Assembly (NCBI RefSeq): GCF_020667895.1
Contig: NZ_JAFMPS010000001.1
Span: 248,001 to 312,000 of the forward strand
Length of the DNA: 64,000 nucleotides
From: Alcanivorax sp. 1008
GTDB taxonomy: Bacteria; Pseudomonadota; Gammaproteobacteria; Pseudomonadales; Alcanivoracaceae
Reading direction: 5' to 3'
Shown: piece after piece, positions 8,034 to 17,778 of the stretch
Position numbering within the stretch: the first letter of the stretch is position 1
How the letters are laid out: each line of letters opens with the position of its first letter
Translations under genes and position numbers: made by a program
The notes under the pieces: generated by a model
What the model was told of the DNA's origin: nothing
Seen by the model: the letters and a program-made list of their open reading frames with translations, nothing else
The model's database searches: none

Positions 8034-8945
8034 ATGAATATCCGACGACTGGCCCCTTGGCTGGCTGCCGTTTTGTTGTGTGCCAGTGGTCATAGTCTTG
8101 GGCAGACCGGTGACGTCCAGTTGGCATCTGTGCACGCTGCGGTTGCTCGGCTGGCAGATGGTGAGTTGCAGGTCGCCAAGCATGCTGACCGACAGGTGCC
8201 CATTGCCTCAATTACCAAACTGATGACTGCTATGGTGGTGCTCGATGCCCAGCAGGATCTGAATGAATGGTTAACTGTTCAGCCGCGCCAGCAACAGCTT
8301 GGTAAGACCGCCTGGACGCGTATGCGCAATGCCTCACAGGCAAAGCGCAGAGACTTGCTACATATTGCCCTGATGTCGTCAGAGAATATTGCCTGTGATG
8401 TCTTGGCGCGACATTTTCCGGGGGGGCTGCCAGCCTTTGTTAAGGCAATGAACAGCAAAGCCACGGAATTAGGCATGCGGGATACGGTGTTCTTTGACCC
8501 GGCCGGCCTGTCGCCAAGTAATGTTTCTACGGCAGCGGATCTGGTGAAGATGGTGCGCGCCGCGTACCAGTATGACTTGATTCGTGATGTCACCACTTCA
8601 ACCTATCATCAGGTGACATTTCGCAAACCGCGTTATTCACTGCAGTACGGTAATACCAATCCACTGGTGCGCAGTTCGCGCTGGGACGTGGCATTGAGCA
8701 AAACCGGCTACTTGTCTGAAGCCGGCCGTTGTCTGGTCATGGTGTCGAAAATCAACGGTGAGCAGACAGTTCTGGTTTTGCTCGACTCTTTGGGGACTCG
8801 TACCCCTGTGGGTGATGCAGGGCGGCTGCGTCGCTGGCTGGAAAGTGGTGACCCGGGCTCGGTAGCAGTAGCGGCGCGTAACTACGAGCGAGAGCGCAGC
8901 GCCGCCTATCGGGCCGATGCGGTGTCCCACAACGTCACTCGCTGA
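8034..8945 (+). CDS. pbpG: D-alanyl-D-alanine endopeptidase (PBP7)
   Basis: A 303-residue periplasmic penicillin-binding protein of the S11 family, which cuts DD cross-links in peptidoglycan. A signal peptide spans about residues 1-25 (RRLAPWLAAVLLCASGHSLG). The active-site motifs follow in order: SITK (SxxK) near 60, SEN (SxN) near 120 and KTG near 224. The length matches E. coli PbpG rather than the longer DacA/DacC carboxypeptidases, and the C-terminal amphipathic anchor of those is missing. The start at 8034 has AAGGA upstream; a start 13 codons earlier would precede the signal peptide awkwardly. Confidence 0.93.
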   Translation: MNIRRLAPWLAAVLLCASGHSLGQTGDVQLASVHAAVARLADGELQVAKHADRQVPIASITKLMTAMVVLDAQQDLNEWLTVQPRQQQLGKTAWTRMRNASQAKRRDLLHIALMSSENIACDVLARHFPGGLPAFVKAMNSKATELGMRDTVFFDPAGLSPSNVSTAADLVKMVRAAYQYDLIRDVTTSTYHQVTFRKPRYSLQYGNTNPLVRSSRWDVALSKTGYLSEAGRCLVMVSKINGEQTVLVLLDSLGTRTPVGDAGRLRRWLESGDPGSVAVAARNYERERSAAYRADAVSHNVTR

Positions 8946-8978
8946 TGCAGGTCCAGGGCTGCTCTCAATTAGGTTGAT

Positions 8979-10127
8979 TCAGGCAGATACTACCCGGTTG
9001 CGACCCGCGCGCTTTGCTTGGTACATCGCTTCATCGGCAAGATGAATGATGTGGTCGCTATCATTGATGTCACTGCGCACCCGGCTGCTTACGCCGACGC
9101 TGGCAGAGAGCGGCAGGGCTACGCCTTTGGCATCAATCACCAGAGAGCCGATTGCCCGTCTACAGCGTTCGGCAATTTCCATGGCGTGATGGCTTTGTGC
9201 TCCGGGCAACAGAATCAGAAACTCTTCACCACCGTAGCGGCCGATGATTTCTTCCTGACGCAGGCAGTCCCGTAACGCATGGGCCGCCGCATGCAGCGCC
9301 CGGTCGCCGATCAGGTGGCCGTGGTCGTCATTGATCTGCTTGAAGTGGTCGATATCTACCATCAGCACGGATAGCGGGAAATTACCCTTTCGACTATTTG
9401 ACAGAATCAGGTCAAGGGTCGCGAGAATATGGCGGCGGTTGGCCACGCCGGTCAAGGCATCGGTCTGAGACAGGGCGCGGATGTCCTCTTCGCGGCTGTG
9501 CCACGCCTTGACCATGGCGCTCATAATCACAGTTTGATAAGCCACATAGAAACCGGCCGCCAGCATCAGGCACAGGGTCCAGTAAAGATTCAGGTGCGCG
9601 GAGGCTGCCTGCTGCTGATTAAGTATCGGTGCATAGGGAATAACCTGCAGTGCAGATAGCAGGCTTAGCGCCAGCATCATGGCGAGGCCGGCGACAAAAA
9701 TCAGTAGCACCTGACGGATACTGAACAGGATAAGGCCGAGCATTGGTGCGCCCATCATTACCAGTCCGGTGACCACGTTCAGGGTACCAATCAGATAGCA
9801 CGCCGTAATTGAGGTGATCGCATAGACCCACAGGGTAATGTTGGTATAGACCGGTGATACTTGCTGACGCTGATCGAGCCATAGCCCGTACTTGCCAAGG
9901 GCTAGCCACAGCGCCACACAACCGAATGAGTAGGCAGCGGTGGGTAGCATCATGGCGTGGTTGAAGAGTTGCTGATCCTTGATGACAAAGTGGCTGACCA
10001 GTGCCCACAGGCCCAGCAGACCGAAAACCGGTGCCGCAACCCAGCACACCACGGCGCTACGACGGGCCTCCGAGGCGTTCAGTTGGCGACCGGTCTGGTC
10101 GCTAAGCTTGCTTAAAAAGCGCTGCAT
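8979..10127 (-). CDS. membrane-bound diguanylate cyclase (GGDEF)
   Basis: A 382-residue protein with about six hydrophobic helices in residues 25-195 and a GGDEF domain from about 215 to the end. The domain looks active: DALTGVANRR, VDIDHFKQINDDHGH and the catalytic loop RYGGEEF. The inhibitory site five residues before that loop reads RQEE instead of RxxD, so product feedback may be weak. It makes cyclic di-GMP from two GTP at the inner membrane; the N-terminal helices are the sensor, with no recognised ligand domain. It is monocistronic, convergent with pbpG and divergent from xerD. Confidence 0.93.
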   Translation of the reverse strand: MQRFLSKLSDQTGRQLNASEARRSAVVCWVAAPVFGLLGLWALVSHFVIKDQQLFNHAMMLPTAAYSFGCVALWLALGKYGLWLDQRQQVSPVYTNITLWVYAITSITACYLIGTLNVVTGLVMMGAPMLGLILFSIRQVLLIFVAGLAMMLALSLLSALQVIPYAPILNQQQAASAHLNLYWTLCLMLAAGFYVAYQTVIMSAMVKAWHSREEDIRALSQTDALTGVANRRHILATLDLILSNSRKGNFPLSVLMVDIDHFKQINDDHGHLIGDRALHAAAHALRDCLRQEEIIGRYGGEEFLILLPGAQSHHAMEIAERCRRAIGSLVIDAKGVALPLSASVGVSSRVRSDINDSDHIIHLADEAMYQAKRAGRNRVVSA

Positions 10128-10200
10128 CCGGGTCTCTGCTGGCGAACTGCTACTGTCTGCAGTCTAATGTTGTGCACCACGGATAACAAAGTGTAGCCGC

Positions 10201-11148
10201 ATGAACGAGGCCATTGTGCCGACCAGTGAACTGGCGCTGCTGGAGCGCTGGCTGGATCATATCTGGATGGAAAAGGGCTTGGGGGATAAAACCCTGGCCA
10301 GCTATCGCAGTGATCTGGAGCAATTTGCGCTGTGGCTGCAGCAGCAGCGCAGTGCCTTGCTGCAGGTCGATCGCATTGCTGTGCTGGAGTGGCTGGGGGC
10401 TCTGATGCAGCGGGGGCTTAGCGCTCGCTCGGTGGCCCGTAAAATGTCAGCCCTGCGCGGTTTCTATCGCTGGGCTTTGCAGGACAGGCTGCTGGCAGAG
10501 GATCCCACGTTGCTGGTGTCGCGACCTAAAATCGGTCGGCCCCTGCCAAAATCACTGACTGAGGCCGACGTGGATGCATTACTGGCAGCGCCGGACGTGG
10601 ATACCACTCTCGGGTTGCGCGACAGGGCAATGCTTGAGGTGCTGTATGCCTCCGGGCTGCGGGTGTCCGAGCTGGTTGGTCTGACCCTGTCACAAATCAA
10701 CCTGCGTCAGGGTCTGGTAAGGATTGTGGGCAAGGGCAATAAGGAGAGGCTGGTACCGCTCGGTGAGGAAGCTCAGGACTGGCTGGTGCGCTACCTGCGT
10801 GACGGCAGGCCACTGCTGATTGATGGCGAGGGAGACGATATCGTTTTTCCCAGTCAGCGTCGTCAACCCATGACCCGCCAGACCTTTTGGCACAGGATCC
10901 GCCAGATGGCATTAACCGCCGGGGTGCAAAAACCGCTTTCTCCCCATACACTGCGCCACGCCTTTGCCACACATCTGCTGAATCATGGCGCTGATCTGAG
11001 AGTGGTGCAGATGTTGCTTGGTCACAGCGATCTTTCCACCACGCAGATTTACACACATGTAGCCCGTCAGCGGCTGCACGAACTTCACGCCCAGCATCAT
11101 CCGCGGGCCGGAACTGACCGGCCTGATGAGGGTTCGAAGGGGAACTGA
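10201..11148 (+). CDS. xerD: site-specific tyrosine recombinase XerD
   Basis: XerD acts with XerC at dif to resolve chromosome dimers at the septum. The 315-residue protein has the N-terminal SAM-like core-binding domain (to about 115) and the catalytic domain with the full set of residues: arginine in YASGLRVSEL, the HTLRHAFATHL box, LLGHSDLSTTQIYTH with the second histidine and the nucleophilic tyrosine. The ending RLHELHAQHHPRA is typical of XerD rather than XerC. It heads a same-strand series with dsbC, hom and thrC, the same order seen in pseudomonads, so it is the chromosomal recombinase and not a mobile-element integrase. Confidence 0.97.
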   Translation: MNEAIVPTSELALLERWLDHIWMEKGLGDKTLASYRSDLEQFALWLQQQRSALLQVDRIAVLEWLGALMQRGLSARSVARKMSALRGFYRWALQDRLLAEDPTLLVSRPKIGRPLPKSLTEADVDALLAAPDVDTTLGLRDRAMLEVLYASGLRVSELVGLTLSQINLRQGLVRIVGKGNKERLVPLGEEAQDWLVRYLRDGRPLLIDGEGDDIVFPSQRRQPMTRQTFWHRIRQMALTAGVQKPLSPHTLRHAFATHLLNHGADLRVVQMLLGHSDLSTTQIYTHVARQRLHELHAQHHPRAGTDRPDEGSKGN

Positions 11149-11163
11149 ATCGAGGAGATGAAC

Positions 11164-11934
11164 ATGCGTTTTATTGTCGTAATGATGGCATTGATGATGA
11201 ATGTGGCCTGTGCCGACCAGACTCCACCTGCTGCTAAAGAAGCCCAGCCTGTAGTCGTGCCAGGTGACAGCTCTCTGGCCATGGAAAAACTGCAACAGGC
11301 CTTTCCCGGGATGCCTGTGGCCGCTGTTGAGCCCTCCATCGTGCCTGGCATGTTTATGATTCAGGTGCAGGGTGACTGGCTGCATGTCACCGCAGACGGT
11401 CGCTTCGTCTTTGCTGGAGAGGTATTCGAGTTGCGCGATAATGAGGGTGCCGTCAGCCTGATTGAGGAGCGCCAGAAGGCTGTCCGGGTGCCAGCCTTGC
11501 AGGCACTGGACCCAGCGCAGATGATTACCTTCCCGGCCAAGCAGCAGCAGGCGGAAATCTATGTGTTCACCGATGTCTCCTGCGGTTACTGCCGTCAGCT
11601 GCATCGGCAGGTCGCTGACTACAATAGTCTGGGTATTACTATCCACTATCTGGCCTTCCCTCGCGGCGGCATGGCATCGGCTGCGGGGCGAGTGATGGAC
11701 GACATTTGGTGCTCGGAGAATCGTCAGCTGGCAATGACAGAGGCCAAACTGGAGAAACCGCTCAGCCAGACTCCCCAGGCTTGTGATAGCCCGGTGGCCA
11801 GTCAGTATGAGCTGGGCGAGCAGTTTGGCGTGCGGGGCACCCCAGCCGTGTTCACCACAGAAGGTGACCAGCTTGGAGGCTATTTGGCGCCGTCGCGCAT
11901 GGCCAAGGCTCTCGGGCTGGTGATAGCGGATTGA
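11164..11934 (+). CDS. dsbC: thiol:disulfide interchange protein DsbC
   Basis: DsbC is the periplasmic disulfide isomerase, kept reduced by DsbD. Residues 1-20 form a signal peptide. A dimerisation domain covers about 45-100, then a thioredoxin fold with the active site CGYC in DVSCGYCRQLHRQV. The second disulfide of the family is also present (IWCSEN and QACDSP), and the cis-proline loop reads RGTPAVF. I choose the ATG at 11164 because GAGGAG ends six bases before it; the ATG at 11158 abuts that site. The N-terminal region VACADQ could be read as a weak lipobox, but ordinary signal peptidase cleavage is more likely. Confidence 0.95.
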   Translation: MRFIVVMMALMMNVACADQTPPAAKEAQPVVVPGDSSLAMEKLQQAFPGMPVAAVEPSIVPGMFMIQVQGDWLHVTADGRFVFAGEVFELRDNEGAVSLIEERQKAVRVPALQALDPAQMITFPAKQQQAEIYVFTDVSCGYCRQLHRQVADYNSLGITIHYLAFPRGGMASAAGRVMDDIWCSENRQLAMTEAKLEKPLSQTPQACDSPVASQYELGEQFGVRGTPAVFTTEGDQLGGYLAPSRMAKALGLVIAD

Positions 11935-12003
11935 CGTTGCGGGGCACCGTCAGTAAGGTGTGCCGTCCCGAATTCCCCGCCCGTTGCTGTAAGTGAGGTT
12001 GTC

Positions 12004-13308
12004 GTGAATCCAGTTAAGGTGGGTATCGCCGGTCTTGGCACCGTAGGTTCTGGAACGGTCAATATTCTGCGCAGTAATGCCGATGAGATTGCCCGTCGTG
12101 TCGGCCGGCCGATTGAAATTGCTCATATCGGTGCCCGGCGTGATAACCCGGCTTGCGATACCAGAGGTATCCGCGTTTCCCGTGATGTGATGGATGTCGC
12201 CCGTGATCCACAAATTGATATTGTTGTGGAGCTGATTGGTGGCACTACTACCGCCCGTGAGCTAGTGCTGGCGGCGATTGCCAATGGCAAGCATGTGGTC
12301 ACCGCTAACAAGGCGCTGATTGCTGAGCATGGCAACGAGATTTTTTCCGCAGCCCATGCCAAGGGCGTCGATGTGGCCTTTGAAGCTGCGGTGGCCGGTG
12401 GCGTCCCTATTCTGAAAGCGCTCGGTGAAGGTCTGGCGGCCAACCGCATCAAGTGGGTGGCGGGGATCATTAACGGCACCGGTAACTTTATTCTCACCGA
12501 GATGCGCGACAAGGGTCGAGACTTTGCTGATGTGCTCAAAGAAGCACAGGCGCTGGGCTATGCAGAGGCAGATCCGACCTTCGACGTGGAAGGGATTGAT
12601 GCTGCCCACAAGCTGACAATCCTGGCTTCTATTGCCTTTGGTATCCCGCTGCAGTTTTCCCGGGTTTACACCGAGGGTATTAGTCGTTTGACTCGTGAGG
12701 ACATTGCTGCGGCGGAGCAGTTTGGCTACCGCATCAAGCATCTTGGTATCGCCAAAGACACCGGCAATGGCATTGAGCTGCGTGTTCATCCGACCCTGAT
12801 TCCGCAGGAGGTGCTGCTGGCCTCGGTGAATGGCGTGATGAATGCGGTGATGGTTGATGGTGATGCGGTGGGGCCCACGCTTTTCTATGGTGCTGGCGCT
12901 GGCGCTGGCCCAACAGGTAGCGCGGTAGTTGCCGATATCATCGAAATGGGCCGCTCGCTGACCATTGATCATGAGCTTCGGGTGCCATATCTCGGTTTTC
13001 ATACTGATGTGTTGTCCGACCACCCTGTACTGCCCATTGATGGGGTGGTGTGTCCGTTCTATATCAGACTGCTTGTGCAAGACCGCACTGGCGTGTTGGC
13101 GGATATTACCCGCATCCTGTCGCAGCATCGTATTAGCATCGAAGCCATGTTCCAGAAAGATGTAGATGACGATCAGCCGGTGCCGATCATGCTGATGACC
13201 CATTCGGTACTTGAGCGTGATATTAATGATGCGCTGGCGGAAATCGCGGCACTGGATACTGTGCTTGGCGATATCGTCCGTATTCGTGTTGAACTTTTGA
13301 AAGCGTAA
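12004..13308 (+). CDS. hom: homoserine dehydrogenase
   Basis: Hom reduces aspartate semialdehyde to homoserine, the branch point to threonine and methionine. The 434-residue enzyme is the monofunctional type: an N-terminal NAD(P) fold with [12 protein letters not shown], the catalytic core with [13 protein letters not shown] and [10 protein letters not shown], and a C-terminal ACT domain from about residue 350 ([20 protein letters not shown]) for threonine feedback. Translation starts at GTG 12004 with GTGAGG about 10 bases before. thrC follows 14 bases downstream, so the two are surely one operon. Confidence 0.97.
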   Translation: MNPVKVGIAGLGTVGSGTVNILRSNADEIARRVGRPIEIAHIGARRDNPACDTRGIRVSRDVMDVARDPQIDIVVELIGGTTTARELVLAAIANGKHVVTANKALIAEHGNEIFSAAHAKGVDVAFEAAVAGGVPILKALGEGLAANRIKWVAGIINGTGNFILTEMRDKGRDFADVLKEAQALGYAEADPTFDVEGIDAAHKLTILASIAFGIPLQFSRVYTEGISRLTREDIAAAEQFGYRIKHLGIAKDTGNGIELRVHPTLIPQEVLLASVNGVMNAVMVDGDAVGPTLFYGAGAGAGPTGSAVVADIIEMGRSLTIDHELRVPYLGFHTDVLSDHPVLPIDGVVCPFYIRLLVQDRTGVLADITRILSQHRISIEAMFQKDVDDDQPVPIMLMTHSVLERDINDALAEIAALDTVLGDIVRIRVELLKA

Positions 13309-13322
13309 CAAGAGAGTCTGCC

Positions 13323-14468
13323 ATGCCATTTCGCGACCGCTATACCGGCCTGATTAACCGCTACCGTGACCATCTGCCGGTGAGCGACGATACCCGAATC
13401 ATTAGTTTGGGCGAAGGGAATACGCCGCTGATCCGGTTGAAAAATATTCCGAAACTACTTGGCAAGGACGTTGAAATTTACGTCAAGTATGAAGGTCTGA
13501 ACCCGACTGGTTCTTTCAAGGACCGCGGTATGACTATGGCCGTTACCAAGGCGGTGGAAGAGGGCAGTAATGCCATTATCTGTGCCTCTACCGGGAATAC
13601 TTCGGCAGCTGCAGCCGCATACGCAGCGCGTGCTGGTATCACTGCGTTCGTGCTGATTCCCGAAGGCAAAATCGCCATGGGTAAGTTGGCTCAGGCGATG
13701 ATGTATGGCGCGGTTACAATCCAGATTCGTGGCAACTTCGACGAAGGCATGGAGCTGGTCAAGCAAGTGGCACTTCAGGCACCGGTGACCATCGTTAACT
13801 CGGTCAATCCGTATCGCCTGCAGGGTCAAAAGACTGCTGCTTTTGAAATTGTTGAAGAGCTGGGTCGTGCTCCCGATTACCACTGCTTGCCGGTGGGTAA
13901 TGCCGGAAACATCACCGCGCACTGGATTGGTTACTGCGAGTATTCCGCGCAAAAAGGTACCAAGGTGACGGAGTCTTGCGCGTTCTGCGATGGCAATTGC
14001 CGCTACGCAGGCGGCCCGATTATTGGTGGTAATCGGCCAGCTATGATTGGTTATCAGGCAGCTGGCTCTGCGCCTTTTGTTCGCGGCGAAGCGGTGAAGA
14101 ATCCGGAAACCGTTGCCACGGCGATCCGTATCGGCAACCCGCAGAGCTGGGATCGTGCATGGAAAGTAAAGGAAGAGTCCGGTGGCTGGTTCGACGAGCT
14201 TGCCGATGAAGAGATTCTGGCTGCCCAGAAGCTGCTGGCCCAGCGCGAAGGTATCTTCTGTGAGCCGGCATCTGCTGCCTCCATTGGTGGCGCCATGCGC
14301 GATATCAAGACAGGCCGCATTCCGGAAGGCTCGACCATCGTCTGCACCCTGACCGGTAACGGCCTTAAAGATCCGGATACTGCTATCAAGCAGTGCGGCG
14401 ATAGCCGCATGGTGACCATTGATGCCAATATTTCGTCGGTGAAGGACGCGATTCTCGGCAATATGTGA
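13323..14468 (+). CDS. thrC: threonine synthase with a cysteine-rich insert
   Basis: ThrC converts phosphohomoserine to threonine using pyridoxal phosphate. At 381 residues it is the short, Bacillus-like class, not the about 470-residue class of E. coli and Pseudomonas. The cofactor lysine sits in [11 protein letters not shown] (near residue 64), the phosphate-binding loop in [10 protein letters not shown], and the closing motif in LTGNGLKD. Between the loop and GYQAAGSAP there is an extra stretch with three cysteines, C219-x2-C222-x3-C226 ([16 protein letters not shown]), that I do not know from the Bacillus enzyme. It could bind a metal or form a redox switch. A strong terminator ends the operon. 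Confidence 0.95.
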   Translation: MPFRDRYTGLINRYRDHLPVSDDTRIISLGEGNTPLIRLKNIPKLLGKDVEIYVKYEGLNPTGSFKDRGMTMAVTKAVEEGSNAIICASTGNTSAAAAAYAARAGITAFVLIPEGKIAMGKLAQAMMYGAVTIQIRGNFDEGMELVKQVALQAPVTIVNSVNPYRLQGQKTAAFEIVEELGRAPDYHCLPVGNAGNITAHWIGYCEYSAQKGTKVTESCAFCDGNCRYAGGPIIGGNRPAMIGYQAAGSAPFVRGEAVKNPETVATAIRIGNPQSWDRAWKVKEESGGWFDELADEEILAAQKLLAQREGIFCEPASAASIGGAMRDIKTGRIPEGSTIVCTLTGNGLKDPDTAIKQCGDSRMVTIDANISSVKDAILGNM

Positions 14469-14474
14469 TCAGCA

Positions 14475-14512
14475 TAAAAAAGCCCCGGCGAGTTAATCGC
14501 CGGGGCTTTTTT
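14475..14512. terminator. bidirectional terminator after thrC
   Basis: An 11-bp GC-rich stem, AGCCCCGGCGA with TCGCCGGGGCT, loop GTTAA, flanked by A5-6 and T6. It serves the hom-thrC operon and the convergent serine hydrolase. Confidence 0.93.
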
Positions 14513-14539
14513 ATGCCTGTGTTTCTTCGCGCTGTACTT

Positions 14540-15769
14540 TTAACGACTCAGGGTTTGACGGTTGATCTGCATCTGCAGCGCTACCAATGCCGGGAGGTGC
14601 GGGCCAATAACGCCTTTTCCTGTGGTCAGCAGTGCGCCTGAAAGATCGCGCTGTGGATCAGCCCAGCAATAGATGCTGATAAAGCCCAAATGGCCATAGG
14701 CGCGCTGTGTGCCCGGGCCGAATAGACTGAGGGTGCGGGCTCCAAGCATAAATCCTGGTGAGTACTCCATCGGAATCATGAGGGTGCGGTCAAGCCGACT
14801 GCCTTTACCAATAGGGGAAATTGCACGACGCACAGTGTCTGCGCGGAAAATCTGTTTGCCATTCCAGCTGCCACCATTAAGCAGCATCTGGAAAAAACGA
14901 CTGGCTTCTTCTGCTGTAGCGTATAAGTTGCCGGCGGGCAGGGTAATGTCGAGAAAGCGTGGGTCATTGGACACATCCACGACTTCTTGCAAGTTGGCAC
15001 CTACCGCATATTTTATAAACGCATTGACGGGAGCGAGAGAGAGGCCCGTGGAATAGTTTTTCGCCGGCGAGCCATCTTGCATACCAAAGCGGAAATAGCG
15101 CATTCCCATGGGCTTGCGAATCACTTCATCAAGGAGATCGTTGACAGTCTGGCCGGTCACTCTCTCAATAACCGCACCGAGGACAAAGCCTGCAGTGGCG
15201 GCATGGTAGGCTTGTCTGCGGCCAGGGTTTTGCGGTACCGCCTTTTGCATCAGTTCGGTAATCCGTGCCGGATTGAACAGGTCTTCCGTACTTACCGGGT
15301 CATTAATGCGTGGCACGCCGCCTCGGTGGGTCAGCAGGTGCATCAGGGTAGTACGTTCCTTGCCTTCACAGCCGTACTCCGGCAAGTAATGGCAGACAGG
15401 CTTGCCGAGCTCCAGCTCTCCGCGTTCTACCAGATGGTGAATGAGCATGGCGGTAACGCTTTTTGATGCAGAAAAAAGGCATATCGGAGTGTCTACGCTG
15501 AGTGCTTGACGGTCTTCCAGGCTGGCATAGCCAAGAGTCCGCTCAAAGAAATGCTCGCCACCGCGACGTAGCGACAGGGCAATGCCAGGGCTCATCCCGG
15601 TGGCATACAGGTTCTTCATGGAACGCCAGATGGCGGTTACCTGCTCTTCACGCATGCCTGCTGCTGCTGGCGGAGCCTCATTGCCGCGATCGCTGATTTC
15701 ACTCAGGCGCTTGGGCAGGGGAATAAGAGACGGTGTCAGGAAACGGCGCGGCAGTGGCAAGGCTGGCAT
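14540..15769 (-). CDS. serine hydrolase, beta-lactamase/EstB family
   Basis: About 410 residues of the class C beta-lactamase-like fold (PF00144), which covers esterases, DD-peptidases and LovD-type acyltransferases. The nucleophile motif is SASK (SxxK) in LFSASKSVTAML and the general base is likely the tyrosine of RQAYHAATAGFVLG. GTQRAYGHLGF near the end occupies the place of the KTG box, with HxG, as in many esterases. No signal peptide is seen, so the enzyme is probably cytoplasmic. Three starts are possible (TTG 15796, ATG 15781, ATG 15769); only the last has a GGAA at fitting distance. The substrate is unknown; the family as a whole does not imply antibiotic resistance. Confidence 0.85.
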   Translation of the reverse strand: MPALPLPRRFLTPSLIPLPKRLSEISDRGNEAPPAAAGMREEQVTAIWRSMKNLYATGMSPGIALSLRRGGEHFFERTLGYASLEDRQALSVDTPICLFSASKSVTAMLIHHLVERGELELGKPVCHYLPEYGCEGKERTTLMHLLTHRGGVPRINDPVSTEDLFNPARITELMQKAVPQNPGRRQAYHAATAGFVLGAVIERVTGQTVNDLLDEVIRKPMGMRYFRFGMQDGSPAKNYSTGLSLAPVNAFIKYAVGANLQEVVDVSNDPRFLDITLPAGNLYATAEEASRFFQMLLNGGSWNGKQIFRADTVRRAISPIGKGSRLDRTLMIPMEYSPGFMLGARTLSLFGPGTQRAYGHLGFISIYCWADPQRDLSGALLTTGKGVIGPHLPALVALQMQINRQTLSR

Positions 15770-15981
15770 GAGGTATTCCATAGCTAAAAGATGCAACTGA
15801 TTGTGCGCTTCAGAAAAAATGGGTCAATGACTGGTCGGGACAATAGCAGCGATAACAAGGCCAACCGGGCATTCTGTCGTCATTTCCGTACAAGGCTTGG
15901 GTTTTGATCTGGCCTAGCATGCCATCCAAAGAGCGGCTGCTTGGGTTATGCTGGAATACGCTCTCAATATCGGAGGACAAG

Positions 15982-16299
15982 ATGAATACTATTAAACAGG
16001 CTGACTTCCAGAGCTTTGCAGAGTTCTATCCGTACTATTTGCAGGAGCACGGCAATCCGACTTGCCGCAGATTGCACTTCTTTGGCACCCTATTTGTGCT
16101 GACCATTGTTGCAGCAGTGATAGGTGGTGCTAGCAGCTGGTGGCTGCTGGCGTTGCCGGTGGTGGGCTACGGTTTCGCCTGGGTGGGCCACTATGTATTT
16201 GAGAAAAATCGACCGGCAACTTTTAAATATCCGTTTTATAGCCTGGCTGGTGATTTCGTCATGTTCAAAGATATTCTGGTACGCCGCATCGACTGGTAG
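15982..16299 (+). CDS. Mpo1-like membrane protein (DUF962)
   Basis: A 105-residue protein of the DUF962/YGL010w-like family, whose yeast member Mpo1 is an iron dioxygenase acting on 2-hydroxy fatty acids. Family motifs are FYPYYLQEHGNPTCRRLHFFG, with conserved histidines, and GHYVFEKNRPATFKYPFYSL. Two membrane helices (about residues 36-75) lie between them. The start at 15982 is marked by an ideal GGAGG. It stands alone, with a hairpin behind it shared with the thiolase gene. Bacterial function is not established; fatty-acid alpha-oxidation is an inference. Confidence 0.88.
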   Translation: MNTIKQADFQSFAEFYPYYLQEHGNPTCRRLHFFGTLFVLTIVAAVIGGASSWWLLALPVVGYGFAWVGHYVFEKNRPATFKYPFYSLAGDFVMFKDILVRRIDW

Positions 16300-16331
16300 G
16301 CAGGCTGGAAATTGAGAGGGGCGGGATAGGC

Positions 16332-16361
16332 AAGAAGGGGCCGTTTGCACGGCTCCTTCTT
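16332..16361. terminator. hairpin terminator between DUF962 gene and thiolase
   Basis: AAGAAGGGGCCGT pairs with ACGGCTCCTTCTT with one G-T pair. The AAGAAGG/CCTTCTT base gives a short U-rich tail in both directions. It lies between two converging genes. Confidence 0.65.
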
Positions 16362-16376
16362 GTCGGTTAACTCAGG

Positions 16377-17558
16377 TCACAGCAGTTCAAGGGCCACGGC
16401 AGTGGCTTCGCCGCCACCAATGCACAGGCTGGCGATACCTTTTTTGCCACCGGTACGCTTCAGTGCATGAATCAGTGACAGGATAATGCGTGAGCCGGTG
16501 GAGCCGATAGGGTGACCGAGCGCGCAGGCGCCGCCGTGGATATTCACCTTACTGTGGTCAATGCCGAGCTCCATGATTGGCAGCATGGCTACCATGGCGA
16601 AGGCTTCGTTGATTTCCCACAGGTCCACATCTGCCACGGTCCAGCCGGTTTTCGTCAGGATTTTGCTGATCGCGCCGCAGGGCGCCAGAGTGAACTCGCT
16701 CGGGTGCTGGCTGTTAGTGCTGTGACCAACGATGCGGGCCAGAGGAGCGAGACCCAGCTCTGCAGCTTTACTGGATTTCATCAATACCAGGGCGGAAGCG
16801 CCGTCGGAAATCGAGCTGGCGTTGGCAGCGGTGACGGTGCCGTCTTTGGCAAACGCCGGCTTCAGCTGCGGAATCTTTTCCACATTGGCATTGCCGGGCT
16901 GCTCATCAGTGTCGACAATTTGTTCGCCTTTGCGTGATGGTACGCTTACCGGGACGATTTCGTTCTTGAACCAGCCATTGTTGATGGCCGTATTGGCACG
17001 CTTCAGAGACTCAATGGCGAAGTCATCCATTTGTTCACGGGTAATACCTTTCTGATCAGATACTTCCTGGGCAAAAGAGCCCATCAAGCGGCCGGTCTCC
17101 GCATCTTCGAGACCATCCAGAAACATATGATCAAACACCTTGCCGTGCCCCATTCGGGCGCCATTGCGGTATTTGTCCAAGATGTAGGGGGCGTTGGTCA
17201 TAGATTCCATGCCGCCAGCTACCATGATCTCGCTACTACCAGCCACGATTTGGTCATGGGCAAACATGGTGGCACGCATGCCTGAACCGCAAAGCTTGTT
17301 GATGGTGACCGCGCCGGTGGCGTCAGGGAGTCCGGCCAGACGCATGGCCTGACGAGCCGGCCCCTGCTTTAGGCCCGCCGGTAGCACGCAGCCCATGATT
17401 ACATCTTCGACCTGATCTGCTTTGATGCCGGCACGCTCTACGGCAGCGCGGATGGCAGCTGCGCCGAGCTGTGCTGCGGTCAGACCAGACAGGCTGCCCT
17501 GGAAACCGCCCATGGCGGTACGGGCACCGTTGACGATGACGACTGGATCCTGGCTCAT
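16377..17558 (-). CDS. acetyl-CoA C-acetyltransferase (thiolase)
   Basis: A 393-residue biosynthetic-type thiolase that joins or splits acetyl-CoA units. The active-site cysteine is in KLCGSGMRA (about 89), the substrate-binding motif is NEAFA, the histidine sits in GGACALGHPIGSTGSR and the second cysteine in CIGGGEATAVALE. The length and motifs match AtoB/PhaA/BktB. No beta-hydroxybutyrate genes are next to it, so it cannot be tied to PHB synthesis from context; short-chain beta-oxidation or ketone-body use are equally possible. The region to the divergent sodB gene (about 220 bases) holds both promoters. Confidence 0.94.
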   Translation of the reverse strand: MSQDPVVIVNGARTAMGGFQGSLSGLTAAQLGAAAIRAAVERAGIKADQVEDVIMGCVLPAGLKQGPARQAMRLAGLPDATGAVTINKLCGSGMRATMFAHDQIVAGSSEIMVAGGMESMTNAPYILDKYRNGARMGHGKVFDHMFLDGLEDAETGRLMGSFAQEVSDQKGITREQMDDFAIESLKRANTAINNGWFKNEIVPVSVPSRKGEQIVDTDEQPGNANVEKIPQLKPAFAKDGTVTAANASSISDGASALVLMKSSKAAELGLAPLARIVGHSTNSQHPSEFTLAPCGAISKILTKTGWTVADVDLWEINEAFAMVAMLPIMELGIDHSKVNIHGGACALGHPIGSTGSRIILSLIHALKRTGGKKGIASLCIGGGEATAVALELL

Positions 17559-17778
17559 GCTTCAACCCTCGGTACGGGCGCCTGTTGGCGCGGACAGAAA
17601 AGGCGCGCATTGTACCTCAGCCGGCAGTTGATGACAGTCACGCTGTGATGACAGGGTATCGGCGAACCTCGGTGGCAGGTCCGCGGCGCCCTTGCTATCA
17701 TCCGGGGCCTGTTCATCGCCCGTCGCAGGTATGCGCTGGGCCCTGTTTTTTGAATCTGTCACCGTCAGGGGAACCATC

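Noticed and set aside
12262-13329. A long minus-strand frame opposite hom
   Set aside because: The plus strand carries all homoserine dehydrogenase motifs; the opposite frame has none of any family.
14540-15769. Serine hydrolase as an antibiotic-inactivating beta-lactamase
   Set aside because: No signal peptide and no class C KTG box; the esterase-type HxG variant is present.
16377-17558. Thiolase as part of a polyhydroxybutyrate operon
   Set aside because: No phaB or phaC next to it.
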